A stretch of 64,000 bases of DNA from DATEDA01 sp963789885 (GCA_963789885.1 CAWBNB010000033.1:124001-188000); one strand, 5' to 3'; shown: positions 47,248 to 57,051, counted from the stretch's first letter. The notes: a model not told the origin generated them from the sequence alone. Numbers and translations are program-made.

Positions 47248-49737
47248 TCACGCACGTCCCCCGCGCTCGGCCGTCCGGCCGCCGGCGTCGGCCGCCTTCC
47301 GCGGCTCGCGCAGCAGCGGGCGCAGGGCGTTGCGCAGGCCCTCGAGCGAGATCGGCTTCGCGACGATCCCGTCGCAGCCAGCGGCCCGGGCGCGATCGGC
47401 CTCCAGGCCGTCGTGGTGAGCGGTGAAGGCGAGGATCGGCCCGGTGTAGTTGCGCGTGCGCAGCACGTGCACCGCCTCGTAGCCGTTCATCACCGGCATC
47501 TCCATGTCCAGCAGGACGACGTCGAAGCGCTCCGCCAGGGCTGCCTCGACCGCCGAGAAGCCGTTGGCGACCGCGCGCGTCTCGACGCCGAGCCGGGTGA
47601 GGAACACCTCCACCAGCGTGCGGATGTCGTCGTTGTCCTCGCCGACGAGCACCCGCCCGGCGAGCGGCTCGCGCGCGGCGAGCGCCTCGGTGATCGGCCG
47701 CACCGTCTCGACGCGGGCGGTCGCCTCGCTCGGGATCCGCACCCGGAAGGTCGACCCGACCCCGCGCTTCGACTCGACCTCGATCGTGCCGTTCATCAGC
47801 GACACGAGGTTGCGCGTGATCGCGAGGCCGAGCCCGGTGCCGCCGAAGCGCTGCGCGATCGTCGCGTCGGCCTGCTCGAAGGGCTCGAAGATCCGCGCGA
47901 GCGCGTCGTCCGGGATGCCGGGGCCGGTGTCGCGCACCTCGATCTGGAGCGCCGCCAGGTGCCAGGAGGCGACCAGCTCGACCGTGCCCGCCTGGGTGAA
48001 CTTGAGCGCGTTCGAGAGCAGGTTGATCAGGATCTGGCGCACCCGGAAGGCGTCGAGCGCGAGCGCCGGCGGCAGCACCGTCCCGCGCGTGAACCGTAGC
48101 CGCAGCCGCTTGTCGTCGGCGAGCGGCTGCATGGTCGCGACGACGTCGCGCATCAGCTGCTCGGGGTCCTCCGGCGCCAGCGCGATCACCAGGGTCCCGG
48201 CCTCGATCTTCGCGAGATCGAGGTTGTTGTTGATTAACGCGAGCAGGTGCTCGCAGTTCCGGCCGATGATCGAGCTGTTGTGGATGCGCGCATCGCGACC
48301 GAGGTCGTCGGTGAACTGGTTCAGCTTGTTGAACCCCATGATCGACGTCAGCGGCGTGCGGAGCTCGTGGGTGAGGTGGTTCAGGAACTCGCTCTTCAGG
48401 CGGTTCGCCTGGCGCTCGGCGAGCGTCTCGTAGCGCAGCCGCCGCCGCTCGTCGGAGACCGCGTACAGCCAGAGCGAGAGCACGACCGCGAGCGACCCGA
48501 GGCCGGCGACCGCCGAGAAGAGCCACGTCGACTGGATCCCGATCGCGTAGAGCCCCGCGCCGGCGCCGGCGAGGGCGAGCGGCGTCGCGATGAACGCGAG
48601 GAGGAGCGCGCGCCCGGTCGCGTCGACGCCGCGGCGCATCAGGAACAGCGGTACGAACAGCGCGCCGAGCAGCAGCAGCCCGTCGATCGCGAGGCCGGCC
48701 TGCGTCGCCACCTGCCCCGCGGCGAGGCTCGCGTAGGCGAGCGCGGCGATCTGCGGCGCGGACAGCCGCCCGACCGGCGTGAACGCGTAGTCGGCGGTCA
48801 GCGCGCTCGCACTGCCGATGAAGATCACCTTGCCTGCGACGTCGCGGGCGAGCCAGCGGCTGCTGGGCGTGCCGCTCGCCGCCGCCGCCGCCTCGTAGAA
48901 CGGGATCACGCGCAGGTCCTCGACGTTCACCGGGAACCGCAGCGCGACTTCGCCGTAGGTCCCGAGCGGGATCACGGCCCGTCGCAGGTGCAGCCTCCCG
49001 TCGACGACCCGGAGCGGATTGAGCGTCGGGTCCGCCGCGGCGAGCGCGGCGAGCGGGAGGCTCGGGAGGACGTAGCCCTGGGTGCCGTGGAAGAGGGTGA
49101 TCCGGCGCAGCACGCCGTCCTCGTCGGGTTTCAGGTTGATGACGCCGACGCCGGCCCGGCCCCCGGAGGCGAGCGACGGGGCAGGCAGCCGCAGGTACGG
49201 CCAGCTCGCGTACGGGAAGCGCTGCTCGTCGGCGCGCCACGGCGCGCCGGTCCAGGGCGGGTTGCGCGCGTACGCCGATTCCGCGAGCTGCCGCTGATAG
49301 GTCGGCGCAGCCTCGAAGGCCACCGGCAGCCCCGCGGCGGCGAGCGCCGTGTTGCGGCCGAGCGCCGCCGCGAGCACCTCGTCGCCGGGGCGCTCGTCGG
49401 CGATCAGCAGGTGAAAGGCAATGGCGCGCGCGCCGTGCGCCTCGAGGTAGCGCACGACGCCGGCGTAAACCTCGCGATCGGTGCGCCATTGGCCCATCGG
49501 CTGGGCCATGCGCCGCAGCGATTCCTCGTCGACGTCGAGGACGAGCACGTTGTCGAGGTCGATGGTCCGGCCGGTCGAGCGCTGCAGCGAGTCGTACAGC
49601 CAGCTCGAGAGGCGATCGAAGAGGGTCGTCTGGGCGAAGAGCGCCGCGATCGCCACGCCCACCGCGCAGGCGCCGAGACCCTTCGCCACCCGCAGGGCGG
49701 CATCGCGGTTGAGTTCGCTCTTGATGAACGCCAGCAT
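47248..49737 (-). CDS. CHASE2 hybrid sensor histidine kinase
   Basis: An 829-residue membrane kinase. Order: N-terminal helix (about 20-40), an extracellular CHASE2 domain (about 45-320, starting DNVLVLDVDEESLRRMAQPM), three close membrane helices (about 330-420), HisKA with H457 (HLTHELRTPL), HATPase (NLLSNALKF, DTGPGIP, GGTGLGLAI), and a C-terminal receiver with D744 (LLDMEMPVMNG). Hybrid build plus the separate HPt and regulator genes downstream make a multistep phosphorelay. CHASE2 ligands are mostly unknown. The start is ATG 49737; the frame is open to 49833 without better context. Confidence 0.93.
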   Translation of the reverse strand: MLAFIKSELNRDAALRVAKGLGACAVGVAIAALFAQTTLFDRLSSWLYDSLQRSTGRTIDLDNVLVLDVDEESLRRMAQPMGQWRTDREVYAGVVRYLEAHGARAIAFHLLIADERPGDEVLAAALGRNTALAAAGLPVAFEAAPTYQRQLAESAYARNPPWTGAPWRADEQRFPYASWPYLRLPAPSLASGGRAGVGVINLKPDEDGVLRRITLFHGTQGYVLPSLPLAALAAADPTLNPLRVVDGRLHLRRAVIPLGTYGEVALRFPVNVEDLRVIPFYEAAAAASGTPSSRWLARDVAGKVIFIGSASALTADYAFTPVGRLSAPQIAALAYASLAAGQVATQAGLAIDGLLLLGALFVPLFLMRRGVDATGRALLLAFIATPLALAGAGAGLYAIGIQSTWLFSAVAGLGSLAVVLSLWLYAVSDERRRLRYETLAERQANRLKSEFLNHLTHELRTPLTSIMGFNKLNQFTDDLGRDARIHNSSIIGRNCEHLLALINNNLDLAKIEAGTLVIALAPEDPEQLMRDVVATMQPLADDKRLRLRFTRGTVLPPALALDAFRVRQILINLLSNALKFTQAGTVELVASWHLAALQIEVRDTGPGIPDDALARIFEPFEQADATIAQRFGGTGLGLAITRNLVSLMNGTIEVESKRGVGSTFRVRIPSEATARVETVRPITEALAAREPLAGRVLVGEDNDDIRTLVEVFLTRLGVETRAVANGFSAVEAALAERFDVVLLDMEMPVMNGYEAVHVLRTRNYTGPILAFTAHHDGLEADRARAAGCDGIVAKPISLEGLRNALRPLLREPRKAADAGGRTAERGGRA

Positions 49738-49883
49738 GGCAACGACTATCGTTATTGTACTGGAACGATATGTCGCTGATCCTACAATCGAAGGCCGAGG
49801 CGCCGGGTCGCCGCAGTGTCGGAAATGCGGCACACTACGCGGTCGCCGACGCGACGCACCGCCTTCGTAGCCGGAGGTCCGAT

Positions 49884-50411
49884 ATGCCAGACATCGTCCC
49901 GATCCACGGCCTGCACCACTTCGCTTGGCGGTGTCGCGACGCGGAAGAGACGCGCCACTTCTACGAGGACGTGCTCGGGCTGCCGCTCGTACACCTCATC
50001 CGCGCCGATCGCGTGCCCTCGACCGGCGAGTACTGCCCGTACGTCCACATCTTCTTCCGGATGACCGACGGCTCGCACCTCGCCTTCTTCGATCTCGGCG
50101 ACGATACCGCCGCGGCGCCCAGCCCGAACACGCCGGCCTGGGTGAATCACATGGCCCTGCGCGTGGGATCGCTCGCCGAGCTCGAGGCGGCGCGCAAGCG
50201 GCTCGAGGCGCACGGCGTCGAGGTGATCGGCATCACCGACCATCACTTCATCAAGTCGATCTACTTCTTCGACCCGAACGGCTTCCGCCTCGAGCTGACC
50301 GCGGTCGTCGGCGAGTCCGGGTACATGGCGGAGAAGGAGCGGTCGGCGCGCGCGGAGTGCGCGGCCTGGACGCGCGAGAAGGCGGCGCGGCGGCGGCCTG
50401 CCGTCTCGTGA
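49884..50411 (+). CDS. VOC-family dioxygenase / glyoxalase-like protein
   Basis: A 175-residue protein with two beta-alpha-beta-beta-beta modules: IHGLHHFAWRCRDAEETRHF then YEDVLGLPLVH, and the second half NHMALRVGSLAELEAARKRL with a C-terminal SIYFFDPNGFRLELT. Metal ligands expected are H in HHFAWR, H in SHLAFFD or NHMAL, and E in RLELT. Such proteins are extradiol dioxygenases or lactoylglutathione lyases. ATG 49884 follows ccggaggtcc. It is 24 bases from the next gene and appears to lead the monooxygenase operon. Confidence 0.82.
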   Translation: MPDIVPIHGLHHFAWRCRDAEETRHFYEDVLGLPLVHLIRADRVPSTGEYCPYVHIFFRMTDGSHLAFFDLGDDTAAAPSPNTPAWVNHMALRVGSLAELEAARKRLEAHGVEVIGITDHHFIKSIYFFDPNGFRLELTAVVGESGYMAEKERSARAECAAWTREKAARRRPAVS

Positions 50412-50434
50412 ACCGTCTCGTGAACCGACGGGGC

Positions 50435-51424
50435 ATGAAGGTCTGCATCGTCGGCGCCGGCTCGGTCGGCGGCGTGCTCGGGGCGCGGCTGGCCGCGGCC
50501 GGGCACGCGGTCAGCCTCATAGCCCGCGGCGACCACCTCGCCGCGATCCGCGCCGAGGGGCTCGGCCTCAAGGACGCCGACGGCGTGCGGCGTTTTCCGC
50601 TCCCGGTCACTGAGAATCCCGGCGAGCTTGGCCCGCAGGACGCCGTGTTCGTGGCGCTCAAGGCGTATTCGATCGGCCCGATGCTGCCGCGCCTCACGCC
50701 GCTCCTCACGCCCGACACGGCGGTGATCACCGCGATCAACGGCATTCCCTGGTGGTACTTCTGCCGGGAGGGTGGGCGCTTCGACGGCGCGCGCATCGAG
50801 TGCCTCGACCCGGACGGCGGGATGATCCGCGCGCTCGACCCGAAGCACCTCGTCGGGTGCGTCGTGCACGCCTCGGCGGAGGTGATCGCGCCGGGGCTCG
50901 TCCATCACACGAGCGGGCGCACGTTCATCCTCGGCGAGCTCGACGGCGCGACCACCCCGCGGCTCCAGGCGATCGGCGCGGCGATCGACGGCGCCGGGCT
51001 CGAAGCGCGGCGCTCGGCGCGGATCCGCGACGACGTCTGGACCAAGCTGATCGGCAACACGTCGTTCAACCCGGTCGCGGCGCTGACCGGTGCGCTGATG
51101 AGCGAGATCAACGCCAGTCCGGGACTGCTCGAGCTGATCCGGCACATGATGGTCGAGGGGATGCAGGTGGCGGAGGCGCTCGGCGCGCGGATCAACGTCA
51201 CGATCGACGAGCGCCTGGGGCTCGCGCGGAAGCTCGGCGCCGCGAAGGTCTCCATGCATCAGGACATCGAGAAGGGACGCCCGCTCGAGATCGACGCGAT
51301 CGTCACCGTGGTCTGCGAGCTCGGTCGGAAGGTCGGCGTCGCGACGCCGACGATCGACGGCGTCGAGGCGCTGATCCGCGAGCGCGCCCGGCACCGGTGG
51401 GTGCCGGCCGGGGACGGGCGGTAG
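50435..51424 (+). CDS. 2-dehydropantoate 2-reductase-like dehydrogenase
   Basis: A 329-residue NADPH-dependent reductase of the ApbA/PanE family. The Rossmann loop is VCIVGAGSVGGVLGARLAA, the catalytic Lys is in DDVWTKLIGNTSFNPVAALT and family residues such as KAYSIG, NGIPWW and ASAEVIAPGLVHH follow. True PanE makes pantoate, but paralogs like this occur in aromatic-catabolism clusters and may reduce other 2-oxo acids. The start is ATG 50435. The next gene begins 13 bases after it. Confidence 0.85.
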   Translation: MKVCIVGAGSVGGVLGARLAAAGHAVSLIARGDHLAAIRAEGLGLKDADGVRRFPLPVTENPGELGPQDAVFVALKAYSIGPMLPRLTPLLTPDTAVITAINGIPWWYFCREGGRFDGARIECLDPDGGMIRALDPKHLVGCVVHASAEVIAPGLVHHTSGRTFILGELDGATTPRLQAIGAAIDGAGLEARRSARIRDDVWTKLIGNTSFNPVAALTGALMSEINASPGLLELIRHMMVEGMQVAEALGARINVTIDERLGLARKLGAAKVSMHQDIEKGRPLEIDAIVTVVCELGRKVGVATPTIDGVEALIRERARHRWVPAGDGR

Positions 51425-51437
51425 ACCGGAGCCGGCC

Positions 51438-53072
51438 GTGGCCGAGCAGCCCGCCTGGACCGGCGGCTACGAGCTCCCGGTCTACCCCTTCGTCCCGCCG
51501 CCCGAACTCGCGGACGGGAAGCGGCGGCGCTACGGAATCGTGATCGTCGGCGGCGGGCTCTCCGGCCTGACGCTCGCCTGCGACCTCGCCAACCGTGGGG
51601 TCGAGTCGGTGCTGCTCGACGAGGACGACACCATCGGCGTGCGCGGCGCCTCTTCGCGCGGCATCGTCTACGCGCAGAAGACGCTCGAGGTGTTCGCGCA
51701 TCTCGGCACCTACCCGCGGATCCGGGAGAAGGGCATCACCTGGTCCGACGCGAAGACGCTCGCCGGCGAGGACGTCGTCTACTCCTTCAGCCTGCAATCG
51801 GCGAACGCGTCCGAGCAGCCGCCGTTCATCAACCTGCAGCAGTTCTACGTCGAGTGGTTCCTGGTCGACCGCATCGCGACGCTCGGCCGTTGCGACCTGC
51901 GCTGGAAGAATCGCGTCACTAAGGTCACGCAGACCGCCGAATGCGTCACCGCCGCGGTCGAGACGCCCGCGGGCGCCTACACGCTCGAGGCGGAGTGGCT
52001 CATCGATGCGACCGGCGTGAACTCACCGATCCGCCAGGGGTTCGGCCTGGAGACCAATACCTCGCGCATCGTCGACCGCTGGTGCATCACCGATGTCCGG
52101 TTCAAGGAGTTCTTCCCGACCGAGCGCTGGACCTGGGTCGAGGCGCCGTTCAACGAGAACCGTGCGGTGTGGCAGCACCTCATGGGGGACGACGTCTGGC
52201 GGCTCGACTACCAGATGGCGGGCGACTGCGACCCGGAGTACGTGAGCCGGCGCGAGGTCGCCGAGGAGCGACTGCGCGCGCATCTCGGCGACATCGAGTT
52301 CGAGCTCGTCTGGGTCGGGCCGTACGCCTACCGCGACCATCTGCTCGACGATTTCCGGCTCGGGCGCGTGTTCTTCGTCGGCGACGCGGCGCACGTCGTC
52401 AGCCCGTTCGGTGCGCGCGGCGGGAATTCCGGCATCCAGGACGCGTACAACCTCGGCTGGAAGCTCGCGCTGGTGACGAGGCGCCAGGCGCCGCAATCGC
52501 TGCTCGACACCTACAACGCCGAGCGCCAGCCGGCGGCGAGGCAGAACCTCGAGGTGACGAGCCGGACCTCACGCTTCCTCGCCCCGCAGTCGCCGGCCGA
52601 GCGCACGCTGCGCAGCGCGGCGATCGGGCTCGCGCGCGAGCATCCGTTCGCGCGCGCGCTCGTGAACACCGGCCGGATGTCGGTCGGCAACCCTTATCCG
52701 GATTCGCCGGCGGTCACCGGCGCGGGCTGGTCGCTGCCGAACGTCCCGATCACGCTCCCCGGCGGCGCGCCCTCGACGCTCGTCGAGCTCGCGCAGGCGA
52801 TCGGCACGGCCTTCATCGGCGTCCTGTACGCGCCGACGAGCGGTCACGACATCGCCGGCTTCGCGCAGCTCGAGGCGACCGGCCTGCCGTTCCGCTTCTT
52901 CGTGTGCGGGCCGGGCGGGATCGGCGATCCCGAGGGGAAGCTCAAGGCCGTGCTCAAAGCCGCACCCGACTGCTTCGCCCTGATCCGCCCCGACCTCTAT
53001 CTCGCCGCGCTGGTGCCGAACGCGCGCGCGAACGAGGCCGAGGCCGTCCTGCGGAAGGCGCTTTGCCTATGA
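51438..53072 (+). CDS. FAD-dependent monooxygenase (class A, MhpA/PheA-like)
   Basis: Aromatic ring hydroxylase. The 544-residue product has the FAD dinucleotide motif IVIVGGGLSGLTLACDLANR near residue 36, the GATGVNSP region as DATGVNSPIRQGFG, and the second FAD motif GRVFFVGDAAHVVSPFGARG followed by NSGIQDAYNLGWKLA. A C-terminal thioredoxin-like lid (about 410-544) is as in larger phenol hydroxylases. The start is GTG 51438. It precedes a DUF2783 protein, a known neighbour of this family. Substrate unknown. Confidence 0.9.
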   Translation: MAEQPAWTGGYELPVYPFVPPPELADGKRRRYGIVIVGGGLSGLTLACDLANRGVESVLLDEDDTIGVRGASSRGIVYAQKTLEVFAHLGTYPRIREKGITWSDAKTLAGEDVVYSFSLQSANASEQPPFINLQQFYVEWFLVDRIATLGRCDLRWKNRVTKVTQTAECVTAAVETPAGAYTLEAEWLIDATGVNSPIRQGFGLETNTSRIVDRWCITDVRFKEFFPTERWTWVEAPFNENRAVWQHLMGDDVWRLDYQMAGDCDPEYVSRREVAEERLRAHLGDIEFELVWVGPYAYRDHLLDDFRLGRVFFVGDAAHVVSPFGARGGNSGIQDAYNLGWKLALVTRRQAPQSLLDTYNAERQPAARQNLEVTSRTSRFLAPQSPAERTLRSAAIGLAREHPFARALVNTGRMSVGNPYPDSPAVTGAGWSLPNVPITLPGGAPSTLVELAQAIGTAFIGVLYAPTSGHDIAGFAQLEATGLPFRFFVCGPGGIGDPEGKLKAVLKAAPDCFALIRPDLYLAALVPNARANEAEAVLRKALCL

Positions 53073-53082
53073 CCACCTTTAC

Positions 53083-53280
53083 ATGACCACCGATCCCAAC
53101 ATCCCCGATCCCGACGGCTTCTACGCCGCGCTCGTCGCCGCCCACGAAGGGCTAAGCGAGGCCCAGTCGGCGGAGCTGAACGCCCGGCTCGTCTTCCTGC
53201 TCGCGAACCAGGTGGGCGAGCAGGGCGTTCTCCTCGACTGCGTCGCCGCGGCCCGGAAGCCGTTCGCGCGCGCCGCCTGA
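53083..53280 (+). CDS. DUF2783 small protein
   Basis: A 65-residue protein with IPDPDGFYAALVAAHEGLSE then LNARLVFLLANQVGEQGVL, the DUF2783 pattern. Such genes almost always sit beside flavoprotein monooxygenases of the type encoded 10 bases upstream, so it probably assists the monooxygenase, in a way that is not known. ATG 53083. Confidence 0.85.
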   Translation: MTTDPNIPDPDGFYAALVAAHEGLSEAQSAELNARLVFLLANQVGEQGVLLDCVAAARKPFARAA

Positions 53281-53526
53281 CTGGCTCCGCCGGTCGGGAT
53301 GAACATCTTCGTCGTGAAGAGCCTCATCCGCGGCCTCGCGCGGCATCGTCCGGTCGGCCTAGGCGCTCGGTCCTAGTGCATGGGTGCGCTGGCGGGCGTC
53401 AACCGGAAGGTCTAGCATCGACTGCATCGGGTCCGTCGCGCGACGAGGGGAAGCGCCGGATCCGCGGGACCCGACGGGGCGAGCGGCGCCCGCACTCCGC
53501 CGCTCGAGAGGAAACCCTACAACAAG

Positions 53527-56500
53527 ATGAAGGAGAGGTCGCGGCCGATCGCGAAGCTCATCCGGCCTTCCGCCGGGGAGCTCCTGCGGCGCGAGCGCCT
53601 GTTCGCCGCGCTCGACGAGGCGCGCCGGCGCAAGGCGGTCTGGATCTCGGCACCCGGCGGGGCCGGGAAGACGTCGCTCGTCGCGAGCTGGATCGAGGCG
53701 CGGCGCCTGCCCTGTCTCTGGCTCGCGCTCGACGCCGGCGACGCCGATCCGGCGTCGTGCTTCTTTCACCTCGCGGCGGGCGCCCGCGCGGCGTTCGGGA
53801 TCGCCGACCTCCCGCCGTTCAGCGAGGCGCAGCGCGCGGGCGTCGGCCTTTTCGCCCGGCGTTTCTTCGAGCGCCTGTGCGCCGCGATCGACCCGCCCCT
53901 CGTCCTCGTCCTCGACAACTACCAGGCGTTTAGCGCGGACTCGCCGGTGCATGCGGTGACCGACGCGCTGTTCGCTTCGGTGCCGCCCGGCGTCCTCGCT
54001 GTCGTCGCGAGCCGCGAGGCGCCGCCGCCGCGGCTCGCGCGCTGGCTCGCGGGCGCGGACCTGGCGACGATCGAGTTCCCGGCGCTGCGCCTGACGCGCG
54101 CGGAGACGGCTGCGCTCGCGACGGCGCACGGGATCGATCCGAACGGCCGGCTCGACACGCTCCACGAGCTCGCGCGGGGCTGGGCGGCCGGGGTCGTGCT
54201 GCTCGCGCGTGCGCTCGCGCAGGGGTTGCCGCTGCCGAAACCCGGCGACGCGCCGCCGGCGGCGATCTTCGACTACTTCGCGGTCGAGGTGTTCGACCAG
54301 GCGCCGTCCGCGATGCACGCGTTCCTGCACCGGACCGCCTTCCTCCCGAGCATGACCGCGGCAATGGCCGAGGCCGCGTCCGGCGAGCCGCGCGCGGGCG
54401 CGCTGCTCGAGGAGCTCCATCGCGCCCACCTCTTCGTCGAGCGCCGGGAGGACACCGAGATCGTCTACGAGTACCACCCGCTGTTCCGCGAGTTCCTGCA
54501 GGTTCGCGCCCGCTCGGCGTTCGACGCCGAGGGGTTGCGCGCAATTCGGGACCGGTCGGGACGGCTCGCGCTCGCCCGGGGCGAGGCGGAGGCGGCCGGC
54601 CGGCTGTTCGCGGCCAACGAGGACTGGGGCGCGCTCGCCAGCGTCTTCCGCGCGCACGCCGCGGGGTTTGCCGCGCACGGGCGCCACCAGGCGCTGCGCG
54701 GCCTGATCGATCTCGCGCCCCCGGCGGTCCGCGATGGGGAGCCGTGGCTCGCCTTCTGGCGCGCCTGGTGCCGGATGGCCGGTCAGGAGGACGGCTGGCG
54801 GACCCCGCTCGAGCGCGCGTTCGAGCGGTTCGCGGCCGACGGCGACTTCGAGGGCGCGTTCACGGCCTGCGCCTGGCTGCTGCGGACGAGCGTCGTCGCC
54901 GGCGAGGCGCAGCGCTGGATTGCGGTCGCCGAGCGGCTCGCTGCCGGGCATCCGGGCTTCGTCGATCCGGCGATCGAGGCGCGGGTCATCTGGCAGTTCC
55001 ACCAGGTGCGGCAGTTTCCGCCGCACCATCCGCTCGTCGCGCGCTGGGCCGACCGCGCCGAGGAGCTCGTCCGCACGCTCGACCAGACGACGCTCCGGCT
55101 GCGGATGGCGGCGTTCGCCCTGAGCGTGCACTTCGCGCACGGCGACGTGCGCCGGATGGGCGCGCTCGTCGCCGCGACCCGCGGGCTCCCGGGACCCGGC
55201 GAGACCCCGCCGAGCGACGAGCTCGGCCTCCAGATGTTCCGCGGCTACTACCAGCTGCACATGAGCGAGCTCGAGGCCGCCGCGGCGACCCTCGCCCGCG
55301 TCGAGCGGCTCGCGGCGGAGACCGGCACTGCCGGCGACCTCGCAGCGGCCTGGCATCTCGGCGCCAGGGTGGCCCTGTGCCTGGGCGAGACCGCGCGCGC
55401 GCGGGCCTACCACGACCAGCTGGCGGCGCTCGGGGACTCGCTGCCGCCGTATCCCTGTCACGCCCATACGACTGCGGTCTACATCGCGCTGCACGAGGGC
55501 GACCTGGACGCCGCGGCCGCGGCCGCGAGCGCGGTCGTCGCCTACCAGGACGCGTTCCCGGTGTTCCGTCCCGTGTGGCGCGCCAACCTGGCGCAGGTCC
55601 TGCTCGAGTGCGGCGAGGTGGCGCGCGCCCGCGACGAGCTCGACGCGGTGGTCGCCGACGCGCGCGCGGCGCGGCTCCCGGCGACCGAGAGCACGGCGCT
55701 CCTGCTCCACGCCGCCGCGCTCTTCCGGTTGGGCGCCGGCGAGCGGGCGGCGGCCAGCCTCCGGGACGGCCTTGCCCGCGCGCGCGAGCTCGGCTGCGTG
55801 CCGCACCTGCCGTTCATCCTGCGGCCCACGCTCGCGCGTCTCGCCGCGCGCGCCCTGGAAAGCGGGATCGAGCGCGAGTTCGCGACCGACCTCGTCGCGT
55901 CCTGGCGGCTCGCGCCGCCGTCGCCCGAAGAGGAGCGCTGGCCGTGGGGAATCCGTGTGCGCGCGCTCGGCGTGTTCGAGCTCGCGATCGAGGGCGACAC
56001 GCTGAACGGCGCGGCGCGGACGCAACGCAAGCCGGTCGAGCTGCTGAAGTGCCTGGTGGCGTTCGGCGGGCGCGACGTCGGGGCGGCGATGGTGATGCAG
56101 GCGCTCTGGCCGGAGGCCGAGGGCGACGCGGCGAAACGCTCGTTCGACGTCACGCTGCACCGGCTGCGGCGGCTCCTCGGGCGCGACGACGCGATCGTGC
56201 TCGAGGCCGGCAAGCTCGCGCTCAACCCGGAGGTCATGTGGGTGGACGCGCTCGCATTCGAGCGCCTGGCGGCCCGCACCGAGGAGGCGCTGCGCGGCGC
56301 GGCGCGGGCGCCGGCGCTGCCGGTCGGCGAGCTCCTCGATCGCACCCTGCGGCTCTATCGCGGGCCGCTGCTCGCCTCGGACGACGACGCCTGGGTCCAA
56401 CCGCTGCGCGAGCGGCTGCGCAACCGCTACCTCGCGCTCGTCGAGCGCGCGGGCGAGTTCCTCGAGCGGAGCGAGCGCGCCGACGCCGCGCTTGCCTGTT

Positions 56501-56694
56501 ACCAGCGCGCCCTCGATCTCGATCCGCCCGCCGAGCGCATCTACCAGCGGATCATGCGGTTCCTCCATGCGCGCGGCCGGCGGGCCGAGGCGCTCGAGGT
56601 CTACCGGAGCTGCCGCGAGATGCTCGCGGCGACGCTCGGCGCGCAACCTTCGTCGGAGACCGAGGCGCTCCACCGGCTGCTGCGCGGCGGCTAG
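53527..56694 (+). CDS. AAA/BTAD transcriptional activator (MalT/SARP-like), 1055 residues
   Basis: A large regulator. An N-terminal ATPase domain (Walker A GGAGKTS near residues 44-50, Walker B VLVLDNYQAF near 128) is followed by a long TPR-like helical region (about 330-800) that would bind an effector, then a winged-helix plus BTAD module (about 820-1055; RKPVELLKCLVAFGGRDVG, LWPEAEGDAAKRSFDVTLHR, YRGPLLASDD). It resembles the MalT/LuxR-NTPase class, but with a SARP-type DNA-binding unit in place of a LuxR HTH, at the C-terminal end of the chain. ATG 53527. Gene is alone downstream of the monooxygenase operon; targets are unknown. Confidence 0.85.
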   Translation: MKERSRPIAKLIRPSAGELLRRERLFAALDEARRRKAVWISAPGGAGKTSLVASWIEARRLPCLWLALDAGDADPASCFFHLAAGARAAFGIADLPPFSEAQRAGVGLFARRFFERLCAAIDPPLVLVLDNYQAFSADSPVHAVTDALFASVPPGVLAVVASREAPPPRLARWLAGADLATIEFPALRLTRAETAALATAHGIDPNGRLDTLHELARGWAAGVVLLARALAQGLPLPKPGDAPPAAIFDYFAVEVFDQAPSAMHAFLHRTAFLPSMTAAMAEAASGEPRAGALLEELHRAHLFVERREDTEIVYEYHPLFREFLQVRARSAFDAEGLRAIRDRSGRLALARGEAEAAGRLFAANEDWGALASVFRAHAAGFAAHGRHQALRGLIDLAPPAVRDGEPWLAFWRAWCRMAGQEDGWRTPLERAFERFAADGDFEGAFTACAWLLRTSVVAGEAQRWIAVAERLAAGHPGFVDPAIEARVIWQFHQVRQFPPHHPLVARWADRAEELVRTLDQTTLRLRMAAFALSVHFAHGDVRRMGALVAATRGLPGPGETPPSDELGLQMFRGYYQLHMSELEAAAATLARVERLAAETGTAGDLAAAWHLGARVALCLGETARARAYHDQLAALGDSLPPYPCHAHTTAVYIALHEGDLDAAAAAASAVVAYQDAFPVFRPVWRANLAQVLLECGEVARARDELDAVVADARAARLPATESTALLLHAAALFRLGAGERAAASLRDGLARARELGCVPHLPFILRPTLARLAARALESGIEREFATDLVASWRLAPPSPEEERWPWGIRVRALGVFELAIEGDTLNGAARTQRKPVELLKCLVAFGGRDVGAAMVMQALWPEAEGDAAKRSFDVTLHRLRRLLGRDDAIVLEAGKLALNPEVMWVDALAFERLAARTEEALRGAARAPALPVGELLDRTLRLYRGPLLASDDDAWVQPLRERLRNRYLALVERAGEFLERSERADAALACYQRALDLDPPAERIYQRIMRFLHARGRRAEALEVYRSCREMLAATLGAQPSSETEALHRLLRGG

Positions 56695-56828
56695 CCGCGA
56701 GCGCACGGGTGCCGGCCATGACGAATGCATGGCACCCGTCCGAATGGACGATCCCGTCGTAAGGGGGCCGTATGGTGCCCGCGCGTAGTCTGCCGGCGTT
56801 TCCCTCACGTACGCCCGGGGTTTCACGC

Positions 56829-57002
56829 ATGGACGCGATCCTGAACCCTCTCGTCTGGATGCTCGATGTGGCGCTGCTCGCGTCCCTCGTGTACGGCGGC
56901 TATCTCGTGCTCGGCGGGGGCGGTTTCCATCGCGATGCGCCCGAAGACGCCGCACTCCCGTACCTCGACGTGAGCGGCGACCCGAACTTCCACCATCGCT
57001 AG
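56829..57002 (+). CDS. small single-pass membrane protein
   Basis: A 57-residue product with one hydrophobic helix (WMLDVALLASLVYGGYLVLG) and a short acidic tail (DAPEDAALPYLDVSGDPNFHHR). ATG 56829. Codon use is good, and the ending looks natural. No recognised family. Confidence 0.45.
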   Translation: MDAILNPLVWMLDVALLASLVYGGYLVLGGGGFHRDAPEDAALPYLDVSGDPNFHHR

Positions 57003-57034
57003 CTGCGGCCGGAGCGCGGGCCGGCACCCAGCGG

Positions 57035-57051
57035 CGGGGGCGATGCCCCCG
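57035..57051 (+). terminator. GC-rich hairpin, possible terminator
   Basis: CGGGGGC-gat-GCCCCCG, a perfect 7-bp stem extended by flanking GGC/GCC pairing, just after the small membrane protein gene. No U-tract follows at once (the sequence cttt lies about 15 bases on), so termination is uncertain. Confidence 0.4.

Noticed and set aside
47234..49489. Second minus-strand frame of 751 codons within the CHASE2 kinase
   Set aside because: Same strand but another frame; Arg/Ala/Pro-rich shadow of the kinase gene.
53359..57027. Minus-strand open frame of 1222 codons opposite the AAA/BTAD regulator
   Set aside because: Arg/Glu-rich repeat-like composition typical of a shadow, no motif; the plus strand product has Walker and BTAD motifs.
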